Below are positions 22,116 through 31,212 of a stretch of DNA of 64,000 bases, piece after piece (position 1 is the first letter of the stretch; each line of letters starts with the position of its first letter). The stretch lies in assembly GCA_030272585.1 (NCBI GenBank), contig BSYQ01000002.1:8060001-8124000 (forward strand). Reading direction: 5' to 3'. This stretch comes from Bryopsis sp. KO-2023. Lineage: Eukaryota; Chlorophyta; Ulvophyceae; Bryopsidales; Bryopsidaceae. A program made the translations under genes and the position numbers. A model generated the notes under the pieces. It saw only the letters and a program-made list of their open reading frames with translations. It had not been told where the DNA came from and ran no database searches.

Positions 22116-25100
22116 GTCACCGTTCACGAGAAAGAAAAACAGTTGCACGATGTTATGCAGCAACTCGAAGAAATGAAGAAAGCTTTGTCTGCCAAGGACG
22201 CCACCATCAATCTGAGAGATGCTTTCATTTCGAATGCGCTCCCTGATCTAGACAGGGCACAAACACAAGCTGCAACTACTCTAGAGAATCAATCCTTGGC
22301 GAATTCCCTTCGTGAGGAAATCAAGGAGGTACGGGGGCAGCTGAAGAAAAAAAGCGCTCAGATTACTGCTCTTGAGAAGGAGTTGAACAAGAGAGATGAT
22401 ATCATATTGACTCTTCGGACGAACCTTGAGGAAAATGTCGCCCAGAGAGTTTCCAGGGAACACGAGATTGAAGCTCTGCAAGGTACGCCCGCTCAAGATA
22501 CCAATAACAGGAGAGATGTAGTCCATATTTGAGCTGCATCATTTCTAGTTGGGATAAAATGGTAAGGGTGAAGGTTTTCTGTTCTCGTTGTAGCCAGCTG
22601 TGAGGAAAAATTGACTGGGAAAGACGAAAAGATCACAGCGCTGGAAAAAAAAATCAGGGAGCGAGATGAAGTGATTAACCGGAAGGAGGCTATGATCTGA
22701 ACAAGTGCGGAGAGCCACGAGATTAAGCAGAGAAATGTGATCCAAAAAAAATGCAGCGGGATGAAAGTGTTGAGAACAGAGTTTGACGACATAGGTATGG
22801 CATATTACAAAACTTACCAAATCCTCGGTTCTACATTCGTCATCGCATTTTCAATACACGTACTCCACTCATCCCAGAAAATTTAAATATTTTCGGATTA
22901 TTTTGTTGCAGAGGAGATTGTCGCTTCTCATGTCAAGACAGCACAGGTAATTTTGTGATGTATTGCAAGTTTTACTTGGTTATATTCTGGATGTTTCTAT
23001 TATCCTTGCAAAAAAAGTAAATTTGCTTTTGCTTTCCTGTTGTATTGAGAAGATAAGTCCGGAATTGCTTTTGAATGCTGCCCAAGATGGTAACCTTCTG
23101 AAAGTCAAGGTAAGAAAATCCTGATTCTCTGACCGAAGTTGTTTCTTATTATCATCGCATGCAAACATATTTCTTATTGCTTCTGAATTTTTTAATGTGT
23201 GGTGTGACTATGTGCATTTTTTTAGGCGTTCATTTTCATGGGATTTGATGTAAATACTCAAGATGAAGAAAAATGGACCCCACTACACAACGCCGCAATG
23301 AATAGTCATCTTTCTATCGTCGCAACTCTACTTTCAGCAGGTTGGTCAAGAACTTGAAAAGAAGACTATGTTTGCTTTTTTTTTTTGCTCTCTCGCTCTC
23401 TCTCTCTGTTTTCATTAGAGATTCCATAATTGTTTCATATGTTTTTTTTTCACCTTAAAAGCTGCTCGTATCATTATAAATCTATGACCATTTTTTTGAG
23501 CGAATAGATAGAACAAAAATAAATAAATAAAAATAGAAACTGTTTTCAAGCAATCGCGTTGCAGCTGTTGTGTCGCATTGATGCTTTACCAGGTCAGAAC
23601 TTTTGTTTTTCTGTTGATTCTGAATAAGCGCTTGCTTCGTCATGCATGATCAGGGGCCGATATTGATATGAACGAGCGTCTGGGAAATAGTGCATTACAT
23701 ATTGCATGCAGAAAAAACCACCTCGAAGTGGTCGAGGCATTGATTCACGCTGGTAAGCCTTTGCTCGCGTTTTTTTTCTTATCAAGCATTGAAAACAAAC
23801 AAAAGGCGATTTTCTCCACTGAAAAATAAGTGTCAGCGTTCATAATATGTTGCTGTTTCGGCCCAGATACTGTAAAAGTTGCGGTCTAGAAAGCTCGCAC
23901 CTCGTCCGACTGTCCACAAAAAGGAAACTTTCGCTGAGTGAACAAAAACGAAACAGCAACATATCCTCCTTCTCGTGAACATGGATAATATCAGTTTTAC
24001 TCATTCGTTCATCTAAACTCTGTGTACCATTTTGAGTACGTAATCTGGAATTCTCATTGGAAGTTCGTAGAGCTTAAAGTATTTCTCGTGTCGATGATAC
24101 TCTGCGACTTCCTGGAAACATAATTAATTCTGTTTTCTCCCCAGGGGAAAAAAAAGCTGTGGTTTTCCTCGAAACTTTTTTGGTATGCCTCTTCAACTTG
24201 TGCATTCAAAAAGAAACTACTAATAGTTGCTTCCCGTCGTCGTGCGTTGTCCTCCGTGTTCAGGGGCCAGTGTTGATAAGAAATGTAACTTCGGTTGGAC
24301 TCCACTGCATTATGCATCTCTAAGAAACTACCCCGCAGTGGTGAAGGCACTGTTGCACGCTGGTAAACTTTTGCTCCTTGTTTTTTTAGTCAATATGTTT
24401 ACATGAAAAAGAGGAAAGGGAATTCCAAAAAATCAATCAACACAAGAGGGAATTCCATTGATGGGAAACAAGTACCTTCAGTTTTCAATATCAACTTTTC
24501 GAGTAGAATCGAAGATGTTTTTGCGTTTTTCTCTTTTTTTGTACGACTGCTCAGAAAGAAATCCTTGGTTGGAATTCTCATCCGAAAACACCTAGAACCC
24601 GGTCGAATTTCATTTGTTTCCAGTCAAAAATATAGCGTTATTGTATAAAAACGGCAGGAAGAATTCGTTTTCTTTCTTTGATGGACAAGATAAAGATATA
24701 TTGATCCCTTCTTTCAGGGTCATATGTCGATGCTCAAAATAACGAGGGGGAAACGGCGCTACATTTGGCGTCCTTGTATGGCCGCCTTGATGCAGCCAGG
24801 GAATTGATCAAGGGTGGTAGGTCACTCTAATATATCATTTATTTCTCAGTTGTTTAGGGTGTCACTCCCATCAAGACGATACAAATTCATTCAAAAATCC
24901 GGCTACTGAGAATTTTTTCAAAGGATGTATCCAGGCAGGAAAAACAAATCAAATTATGGTTTTTTCGGTGCTTACAATTTTTGCCAAGGGGGGTTGTCTA
25001 GCAGATACCCACTTCTGTCAATATCATAGAAACGTGATGGGATTACAAAAAGCCTGGACTCCCTGGAAAAAACAAACACTCGCAATAGTTTTTAGGACCC

Positions 25101-25295
25101 ATGATATCTCTGGCTGCTTTGTTTTTCGAAGGTGCAAAGAAAGATGTATGCGATAAAAACGGAAATAGTGCTTCGGAGATTGTGTGGCAAGAGAGAGTGG
25201 ATTGCAATGAATCACTCAAAAGACGGCTGGAAGACCTTCTAAATAATGAAAGCTATGAGCAGCTGCATTTCGACCGTTCCTTTTTTTCTGCTTGA
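22116..25295 (+). CDS. Coiled-coil/ankyrin-repeat protein, many exons, one in-frame TGA
   Basis: Proposed exons: 22116-22482, 22594-22794, 22912-22946, 23053-23109, 23226-23340, 23654-23752, 24264-24362, 24718-24816, 25132-25295. All junctions are GT-AG and every phase agrees; the 5' end is unresolved. The first two exons encode a coiled coil with several E-K-E-K and A-L-E-K heptads. From 23053 on come ankyrin repeats with T-P-L-H, S-A-L-H and T-A-L-H signatures. Three consecutive repeat exons are exactly 99 nt (33 residues) with phase-1 introns in the same Gly codon, which points to exon-by-exon duplication. Exon 22594-22794 contains TGA at 22698-22700, although its frame continues cleanly to the right-phase donor. 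Either this is a recent nonsense allele or the exon is skipped or partly spliced. Ankyrin repeats bind proteins; the partner is unknown. Confidence 0.85.
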
Positions 25296-25594
25296 CTCTC
25301 TGTAGCAGTAGCAAAAAAAAGCGAAATTGTCTCAGTGCTACTGTGGGTTTTTTTGAGTGTGCAGCCATAGTGACCCCCTCGAGTTTAAAGGGGTTCCTGG
25401 CTCCTAGAAAGGATTCGTCTGGGGTTGTTAGGCTAGCTTGGGTGATGTTATGAGTGTGGTCAGTGGGAGGGAGGGAGTTTCAAAGGGAAAAAAAGCCCTT
25501 TCCCTTTTTTAGAAGAGGAAGCTCTGCTGAGAGAAAAAGTGTCTGGAGGGAAGTTGAACGAAAAAAGAGGAAGCAAATCCTTGGAGTAAGCCAA

Positions 25595-25821
25595 TCAGTA
25601 TTTTTGGCGTGACGAGAGTTTGCGCATAATATTCAAGATGATATTTGGTGGAAGGTCCCAAGGTGTACCATATTCAGTTTGTTGGTAAGAATCGTTGTGT
25701 GCATCCTCATGAGCATGGATTTGCAATCGAGACCTATCGTCCTCCGTTTTCTTAGTGTACGACCAAATTTTCCCCCAAAGTCGAAGAAGAAAGTGTGCAA
25801 GTAACAGTGCCTGCAGCACTC
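25595..25821 (-). CDS. F-box protein fragment (last exon)
   Basis: On minus, the acceptor TTTCTTTCAG opens a frame of 75 codons ending in TGA. It has a hydrophobic stretch (V-L-Q-A-L-L-L-A-H-F-L-L), a charged linker and then W-D-L-P-P-N-I-I-L-N-I-M-R-K-L-S-S, the start of an F-box, which stops after only about 20 residues. The rest of the box is missing, so this is a truncated copy or an exon whose donor I cannot see. It resembles the F-box gene 1.3 kb upstream on the same strand. Confidence 0.45.
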
Positions 25822-27079
25822 CTGAAAGAAAAAATGAGCAAAATTATGACTTTTGCCTCATAATGCGTTTCATGTCTTATGACCTGCTAAAGTTACTGAT
25901 TTCCTGAGAGGTGTTGACAACAAAACCCGAAGGGTCGACCAAGGGGATGCCCAGAAGTGCAATAGATCAGAAGCACACAGCACCTCTTTTTCATAGCAGA
26001 ATCGGAAACTCTGATCCGGGGATGTTTTCTCTTTGCATGCAATTTTGTGCATGCAATTTTTTGCGGGAGGAATCCATATTTTACTGAAACACTCTGTTTC
26101 TGAAGAATGTCATTTCTTGGGGGGGTGATTCAACTCCACTCAACCAGTCTCACCTACAAGGACCCTTGCACTGAGATCAACCAGGTCTTCATCCCAATCA
26201 GTGAAATTGAGAAATGGGAGACCTCTCGAAAGAGACCCTGTTCCCATCACTGCTCTGGAGCAAAATTGGTGTCAAAAAGTTCTGGAGAGACGAAACTCAT
26301 CCACCAACAGGGCAAATCTCCCTCCAGAGTAGACAAACAGCAACCCTGGTCAACAGGAAACTGTTCTGTCACCTTGCGGAAAAAACAAAAAATACATTAA
26401 AAAACTTTTCTATTACCAGGAGCGGCAGGGAAAATGTTTAGAGCAAGAGAACAACACAGTCGACTGTGCAGGGCAATCACAAGGGTTCCCTCTCAAGAGA
26501 ACGCAAGGCTCCCATTTTTTGTTTTCACAGTCGACTGGCACGACACTTCTAGGAAAACACCAAGGTTATCTTTCTGCGCCATACCTCAACTTGCTGGGGT
26601 TCCAAAAGCCGCACCGCAACCACAGCGCCCCCTGCCTGAATCTTTCGAACAGCGATGGGTGAGGAGGAGATCACGTCATGAAAAAATGACCTCCCACACA
26701 CAAGAAAGTATGAAGTCACTTCCCTTGGGGGTTCGTTTGCACCAGACGTGGCTTTCTTCACCCGCCACCAATCAACGTCTATTTTCAGCAGCAGCAATGT
26801 GTCCTCAACCTTGACATCAAAAATCATCTCATTTTTTTTGTTGGTAGGAAAGCTGAAAACCATTTACTTGATTGAAAGAGACAAACAAATAAACATAAAT
26901 TACATTGTGGAGGAGAATCACCACTCTTCTATTACAATGCCCTTTAGTAACCATTCAGAAAAAAGCTGTAAAAACTAAACCCATTTAATTCCAGAGAATG
27001 CTACGTCTTAACGAACATGCAGAACGAATAAAAGTGCTACCCTTGTAGCACTTAGGAACACTACTGGCACCAGATGCGT
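25822..27079. other. No gene recognised
   Basis: Short frames only. The 97-codon plus frame from ATG 26107 has no recognisable domain. A/T-rich sequence surrounds 26,820-27,000. Confidence 0.45.
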
Positions 27080-27524
27080 CTATTCAATCTTCTTTTCTTT
27101 CACAATTCTTCCAGCTACATTCCACGCCTTGGCCACCCTGCAACACTTTTTCACGGCTCTGGGTGAAAGAAGGGTAAAAACTTCACAGAGGACTCCTTCT
27201 GGGAGCTCCCACTCAGTCCTTGGGTTTTCGAGGGTCGCTGCGACAAAAAAATCATTTCCATAGCTAAGAGGAACTGGAATGAAAAAAAAATTGCATTTTG
27301 AGAGCTTGATTTAATTTTTCACAGAGTGTACCTATGACTGCCTCGAGCGTTAACCTTTTCATTCTGAGCTCCTTGTGACGATCGGTCGTACTCCCCGCCC
27401 CTTGGTTCTCTTCTTCTTCTCTCCAATTGAAACTCCCCATACCAAACGCCCACATTACCTCTCTTATGCTGTCTTTACTTTCCTCAAAAAAATTATCTTC
27501 TAGTTCTGGACCTTGACGCTGCAT
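27080..27524 (-). CDS. Small F-box protein, two exons
   Basis: Exon 1 is 27524-27332 and exon 2 is 27237-27080, joined through a 94-base GT-AG intron in phase 1; the product is 116 residues. The ATG at 27524 is the first in a frame whose upstream part looks non-coding. Residues 1-65 are acidic and unrecognised. The rest is an F-box: W-E-L-P-E-G-V-L-C-E-V-F, L-L-S-P, and C-C-R-V-A-K-A-W, closely similar in pattern to the F-boxes of the two WD40 genes in this window. The protein ends soon after the box, so it lacks a substrate-binding domain. It could compete for Skp1, or be a decayed relative of the F-box/WD40 genes. Confidence 0.72.
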
Positions 27525-28062
27525 CGAACGTCTGTTAATAGTGGGGCTCCAGATTGAGACACTAGGGCTGGGCTCCCTCGGGAAACATAAACCTACGATG
27601 AGCGCGAAAAAAAAAGCAGGCGACGATGAGAAAACAACGAAAAAACGCTCCCTGGCGATGTAGGAGCTGAACAAAAACTCGATCAACGTGCGATTGGTGC
27701 CGATTATATCGAACGCAATAGGGAGTTTCTCGCAATTACCTTGTGGGAAGTGAGTGTTCTTGTCGATTTTCCCAGCCAAACTGGTGAGCGCCACCAATCC
27801 GCAGACCAGAGGGGTTTTTTTTGGTGCCGCCCAACATTGGACACGTGGTGATTTTGTCAGAGAGTACGGCCCTGTGACGCTTTCGACGAAGAAAAGAATT
27901 TCAATAGAAGCTTCCCTCTCAATGACCACAAGGAAAAAAAAAGGAAGGCAATCCTATCATCATACAGGGCACCACTCTGAAAAATAGGCTTTTTGTTTGA
28001 AAGCCTCAAGAAGTTATTATGTACGTGTACATGTTTTTTCTCCTTTTTTTGTTTTTTTCTGT
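27525..28062. other. No gene recognised
   Basis: The minus frame continues open upstream of the F-box ATG but is T-rich and has no further ATG. Poly-A tracts occur near 27,610 and 27,934. Confidence 0.4.
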
Positions 28063-28136
28063 GGGGGGGGGACAGGACTCGAACCTGCAATCTTTTACTC
28101 CAAAGGCAAACGCCCTCTCCATTAGGCCACGTGGCA
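28063..28136 (-). pseudogene. tRNA-Arg-derived relic, anticodon TTG
   Basis: On minus, D arm, anticodon arm and T arm are close to eukaryotic tRNA-Arg(UCG), including GGCCTAATGG and GGTTCGAGTCC. The anticodon loop reads CTTTGGA, so the anticodon is TTG (Gln codons) on an Arg body. The 3' acceptor strand has been replaced by a run of C (a G run on plus), so the acceptor stem cannot form. It is best read as a tRNA pseudogene. Confidence 0.65.
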
Positions 28137-28961
28137 CCCGACAATACTGTGTTTCGTCAGCTTTTTACCTGAGCTCCTTCAGTATTGAATACGACAGTCC
28201 CAGAAGTCCAAAGACACCTCTCAGCCACCCCAAATAGTGCAGAGCAGATAGCCTGTTACAACAGCTTAAGGCACCTCAATTAAGGTCTTTTCTTATCTTC
28301 TCTTGGGATTGGAGTTCACTCAGGGCTCCAGTGGCGCACGTGTTTTCCTTTTTTCGAGGCGCCCCAGTCTTTTCAGCATGGTGATCCTGGTGATTCTTCT
28401 ATTAGAAAAACGTTCCACTCTGTGCGCCTCGGCCACCACCACGCAAGCGCGCTGGAGCCTAGCAGAACTGACGTTCGGTTTTGTTGCGTGCGCTTGAACT
28501 CCGCCCAAAGCCTGAAAACGACTTGTTCTAATTCCCAACAATAGAGTGTCGAGCAGGGTAGCGCCTGCTTATCACCCAAGCGGGGACTGTTGAGCGTGGA
28601 TCGAAGGTGTCTGTCCCTGGTGCTGTGCTGAGCGTTGATGGTGCATCCTTTCCGAGGGGTGGGTCCGTTCTGGCACCTTCTCTGAGGAGTCGGTGGTGGA
28701 ATGCATAAAGTGCTGGGCAAAGTGCCAGGCGGGAAACCGAGCAGCGATCACTGGCCGCCTGCCTCGGTGGGAGGACAATGCACCAGAGCTGAGTACAGGG
28801 TTCATCATCGATAGACACCACGGGGAGACCGCTCGATTTTTGATCTTTTTTGTGGTTTCATCACTTTTGGAATCATTCTGCGCCTCGTTTGCTGCTTGTT
28901 TTCCACCAGTAATTCATTTATGTTCACAATCAAAAGACAAACTTGTTCGATAATTCTCGTG
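28137..28961. other. No gene recognised
   Basis: Frames on both strands overlap one another without recognisable domains. The sequence is moderately G/C-rich at 28,400-28,800. Confidence 0.4.
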
Positions 28962-29048
28962 GCACAAGTGGCCGAGTGGTGTTTAAGGCGTCAGACTTAA
29001 CACCTGATGGAGCTAGTCTCCGCGTGGGTTCAAACCCCACCTTGTGCA
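28962..29048 (+). tRNA. tRNA-Leu(UAA)
   Basis: The 87-nt sequence folds fully: acceptor GCACAAG/CTTGTGC, D stem GCC/GGC, a long type-II variable arm (GGAG/CTCC) and T stem GTGGG/CCCAC with TTCAAAC loop. Both internal promoter boxes are present (TGGCCGAGTGG and GGGTTCAAACC). The anticodon loop is CTTAACA, giving TAA. Two oddities: position 37 is C where a purine is expected, and pair 31-39 is A-C. There is no intron. Confidence 0.93.
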
Positions 29049-29536
29049 AGGATGTTTCACATCCATTGGTGATAAGAGGGGAAAAAAACCAAAACAAATT
29101 CAATGTTTTCTCTGTCTTTTGTTTTCCCCTCTGTTTTCCTCTCCTACCCTTTTAGAAGATGTGAACTCTGCTGAAAAATGATCAGCAGTTCGAAAACCTG
29201 AGCAGAAACATAATTTTAGATTCAATGACTTGATCAGAATCTTTTTCTTTTGCGTCTGAGTCTTCCGCATATGCTTGGGGCGTCGAATCACCCTTTGCCT
29301 CAAATGCGAGAATCGACTTGACGTTCCGTCGACTCCTTTCAGTATGGGAAAGCCAACCAACCAGATCCGCTTTACAGTCAAGCAAAGTGATGGGCCCCTG
29401 TCTAGCATTCACCCAGATCGCCTTTGCACAGCAGATCGACTCAGCCGCCAGGCTGTAGTGTTTGCGGCTTTGTGTTCCTGCAAGTACCGCGCTTGAGGCC
29501 TCGATCCCGTGAACTGCCTCACACAATCAATCCACT
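29049..29536. other. Spacer between tRNA-Leu and PAN gene
   Basis: No protein recognised. The last 150 bases are presumably promoter and leader of the next gene; I see no clear TATA box. Confidence 0.4.
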
Positions 29537-30106
29537 ATGGCTCCTTCCTCTACCTTCGTGCTCTCGGCTCTGCTCGTCGCGACGCTCTTCTGCATCGCAT
29601 ACTCCTACACCGAGTGCGAAAACCAGACGGACTGCTACTGGGACCATGACGACGACAACCCGTATGTTGAAAAATGCCCCTGATCTTTGGAGGTGGCATA
29701 CGACGCTTTTCACTGTTCTGTTTACCCTGTTCGCTCACGCATGAAGCCATCCACCTCCGCCGTGTTTGCTTCTACAGGGATGTGTCGGGTGTCGGGAGCT
29801 ACGGCGCCTGCTGCGAGGCGTGCAGAAGCAGCGAGGCTGACCGTGGGCAGGGTAAGTCGATCGATCTCAGTGTGTTTCTTCTTCTCGTGTTTCTTCATGA
29901 GACGCTGCCTTTTCTAGTCACGCTGAGGGTTTTGTTCTGCAGTGTGCAACCGCTGGTCGTACAACCCCATGACCCGCGAGTGCTGGTTGGCGGACATCAA
30001 CAAGATCCGAGACTGGAAGCACCAGGGCAAGTGGGGTTGGTGGTGCGGTAAGGTTCACAAGTTCAACTCTGAGAAGAAGGAGGAGCCATGGATGTCGACC
30101 AAGTGA
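29537..30106 (+). CDS. Small secreted PAN/apple-like protein, three exons
   Basis: Exons 29537-29661, 29778-29851 and 29943-30106, all GT-AG with agreeing phases, give 120 residues ending in TGA. The first 25 residues form a signal peptide (S-A-L-L-V-A-T-L-F-C-I-A). The mature part has eight Cys, including G-A-C-C-E-A-C, V-C-N-R-W-S-Y and E-C-W-L, a spacing typical of PAN/apple folds in which Cys pairs clamp a helix to a sheet; W-G-W-W-C-G and a basic/acidic tail follow. PAN domains bind sugars or proteins outside the cell. Codons are G/C-rich at third positions, unlike the next gene. The family call rests on the Cys pattern; it could be another small disulphide-rich fold. Confidence 0.75.
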
Positions 30107-30712
30107 GATGAGCGACAGACAAACGTGAGTTTACTCAGTGGGGGTCGTAACTGAACCCTCCTGAAGGACAAGCTTGTCGAGGCTGCCGCTGCAGTCTCAC
30201 GGTTTCTGATCGCTGAGCTTCAGATCCAGTGTTGTGTTGTACGCACTGTATGGCTGGGATCGATTTGAGGAGTCGCTGACGGTCTTTCTCGATTTAAGGA
30301 ATCGCTGACAGTCTTTCTCGTGCAGGTATATAACTTCAAAAAACTGAGGGGCTCGACCTTTGCGCCAAGCGTCAATCGATAGTCTCTATAAGCGCTCAGC
30401 CGCCGGGCCGACGATTTCGATCAGTCTCTTCTTATTTCTGTTTCGAACTGTTTTTTTTTTTTCTCCCGATGAAGTGCAGATGTGAAATCTGCTTCTTGAA
30501 ATTGTGAGAGATGGAACACTTTTCTATTTAAGAGAGTTTTGTTCATAGTGTCGGATTTTTTCCAAATTTTCACCCACATCTCTTTGGTCAAGAAACTCAC
30601 TCGATTCTATTTTTGGACCGTTTCTTGTCCACAGAAACTTGTCGTTCATATATATGTATGTTGAAGGATTTTTTTCTCTTACAGAGGGCTATCTTGTCTA
30701 TTCGGGAGGGCA
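30107..30712. other. Spacer, possible intron of the dUTPase gene
   Basis: A good acceptor (TTTCTCTTACAG) ends at 30684, and the dUTPase frame is open from there. An upstream ATG at 30109 followed by a GTGAGT donor at 30126 would join it in phase, but starts only two bases after the PAN stop, so a start at 30713 is preferred. No other feature seen. Confidence 0.35.
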
Positions 30713-31132
30713 ATGATGCGGGTCCTTCTTAAACATGATGCTGCTAGAATTCCGACTCGGGCTTCTTTGGGTTCGGCGGGTTATGACCTTTATTCGCCCC
30801 AAGATTATGTTATTCCAGCTTGGAATACTGGTTTCGTCGATATGGGTGTGGTGGTTGAAATTCCTCAAGGTTATTATGGTCGGTTGGAAATTCACTCGGG
30901 TCTCTGTGCTAGATTCAAGTTATTTCTGGGTGCTGGGGTTATTGACAGTGACTATAGGAATTCTTTGATTGCGGTTCTTTTTAACTTCTCCTCTGAAGAT
31001 TTTTACATTAAAGCGGGTGATAGGGTGGTTCAATTACTTTTGGAAAAAATTGTTACTCCTCAAGTAATTATTGCAGATTCTTTGTCCCCTACGGATCGTG
31101 GTTCGGGTAGTTTTGGGTCTACTGGTAGTTAG
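30713..31132 (+). CDS. dUTPase (trimeric type)
   Basis: 139 residues, the usual size. dUTPase hydrolyses dUTP to dUMP and pyrophosphate, keeping uracil out of DNA. Motifs: 1 S-A-G-Y-D-L-Y-S, 2 G-R-L-E-I-H-S-G-L, 3 G-A-G-V-I-D-S-D-Y-R-N with the catalytic Asp, 4 G-D-R-V-V-Q-L and 5 R-G-S-G-S-F-G-S-T-G. Motif 2 lacks the usual P-R before S-G, and motif 3 ends Y-R-N rather than Y-R-G, so activity may be altered. Third positions are A/T-rich compared with the PAN gene next door, a possible mark of transfer from a bacterium, a virus or another lineage. A retroelement landed 64 bases beyond its stop. Confidence 0.93.
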   Translation: MMRVLLKHDAARIPTRASLGSAGYDLYSPQDYVIPAWNTGFVDMGVVVEIPQGYYGRLEIHSGLCARFKLFLGAGVIDSDYRNSLIAVLFNFSSEDFYIKAGDRVVQLLLEKIVTPQVIIADSLSPTDRGSGSFGSTGS

Positions 31133-31195
31133 TGCCTGGTGCTTTGTGTTTTTCTTTTGGTTCCAACATTCGTTTGTTTACATTGGTGTACATTT

Positions 31196-31212
31196 TTCCG
31201 CAATAGAAGCTG
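31196..31212 (+). repeat. 17-bp target-site duplication (left)
   Basis: TTCCGCAATAGAAGCTG occurs here and again at 33270-33286, exactly flanking the reverse-transcriptase fragment. Long, variable duplications are typical of target-primed reverse transcription. Confidence 0.9.

Noticed and set aside
11089-22700. Idea that TGA codes an amino acid in this organism, given three internal TGA codons
   Set aside because: The F-box/WD40, amidase, ankyrin and PAN genes end naturally on TGA, and two of the internal cases lie in mobile elements where mutation is expected.
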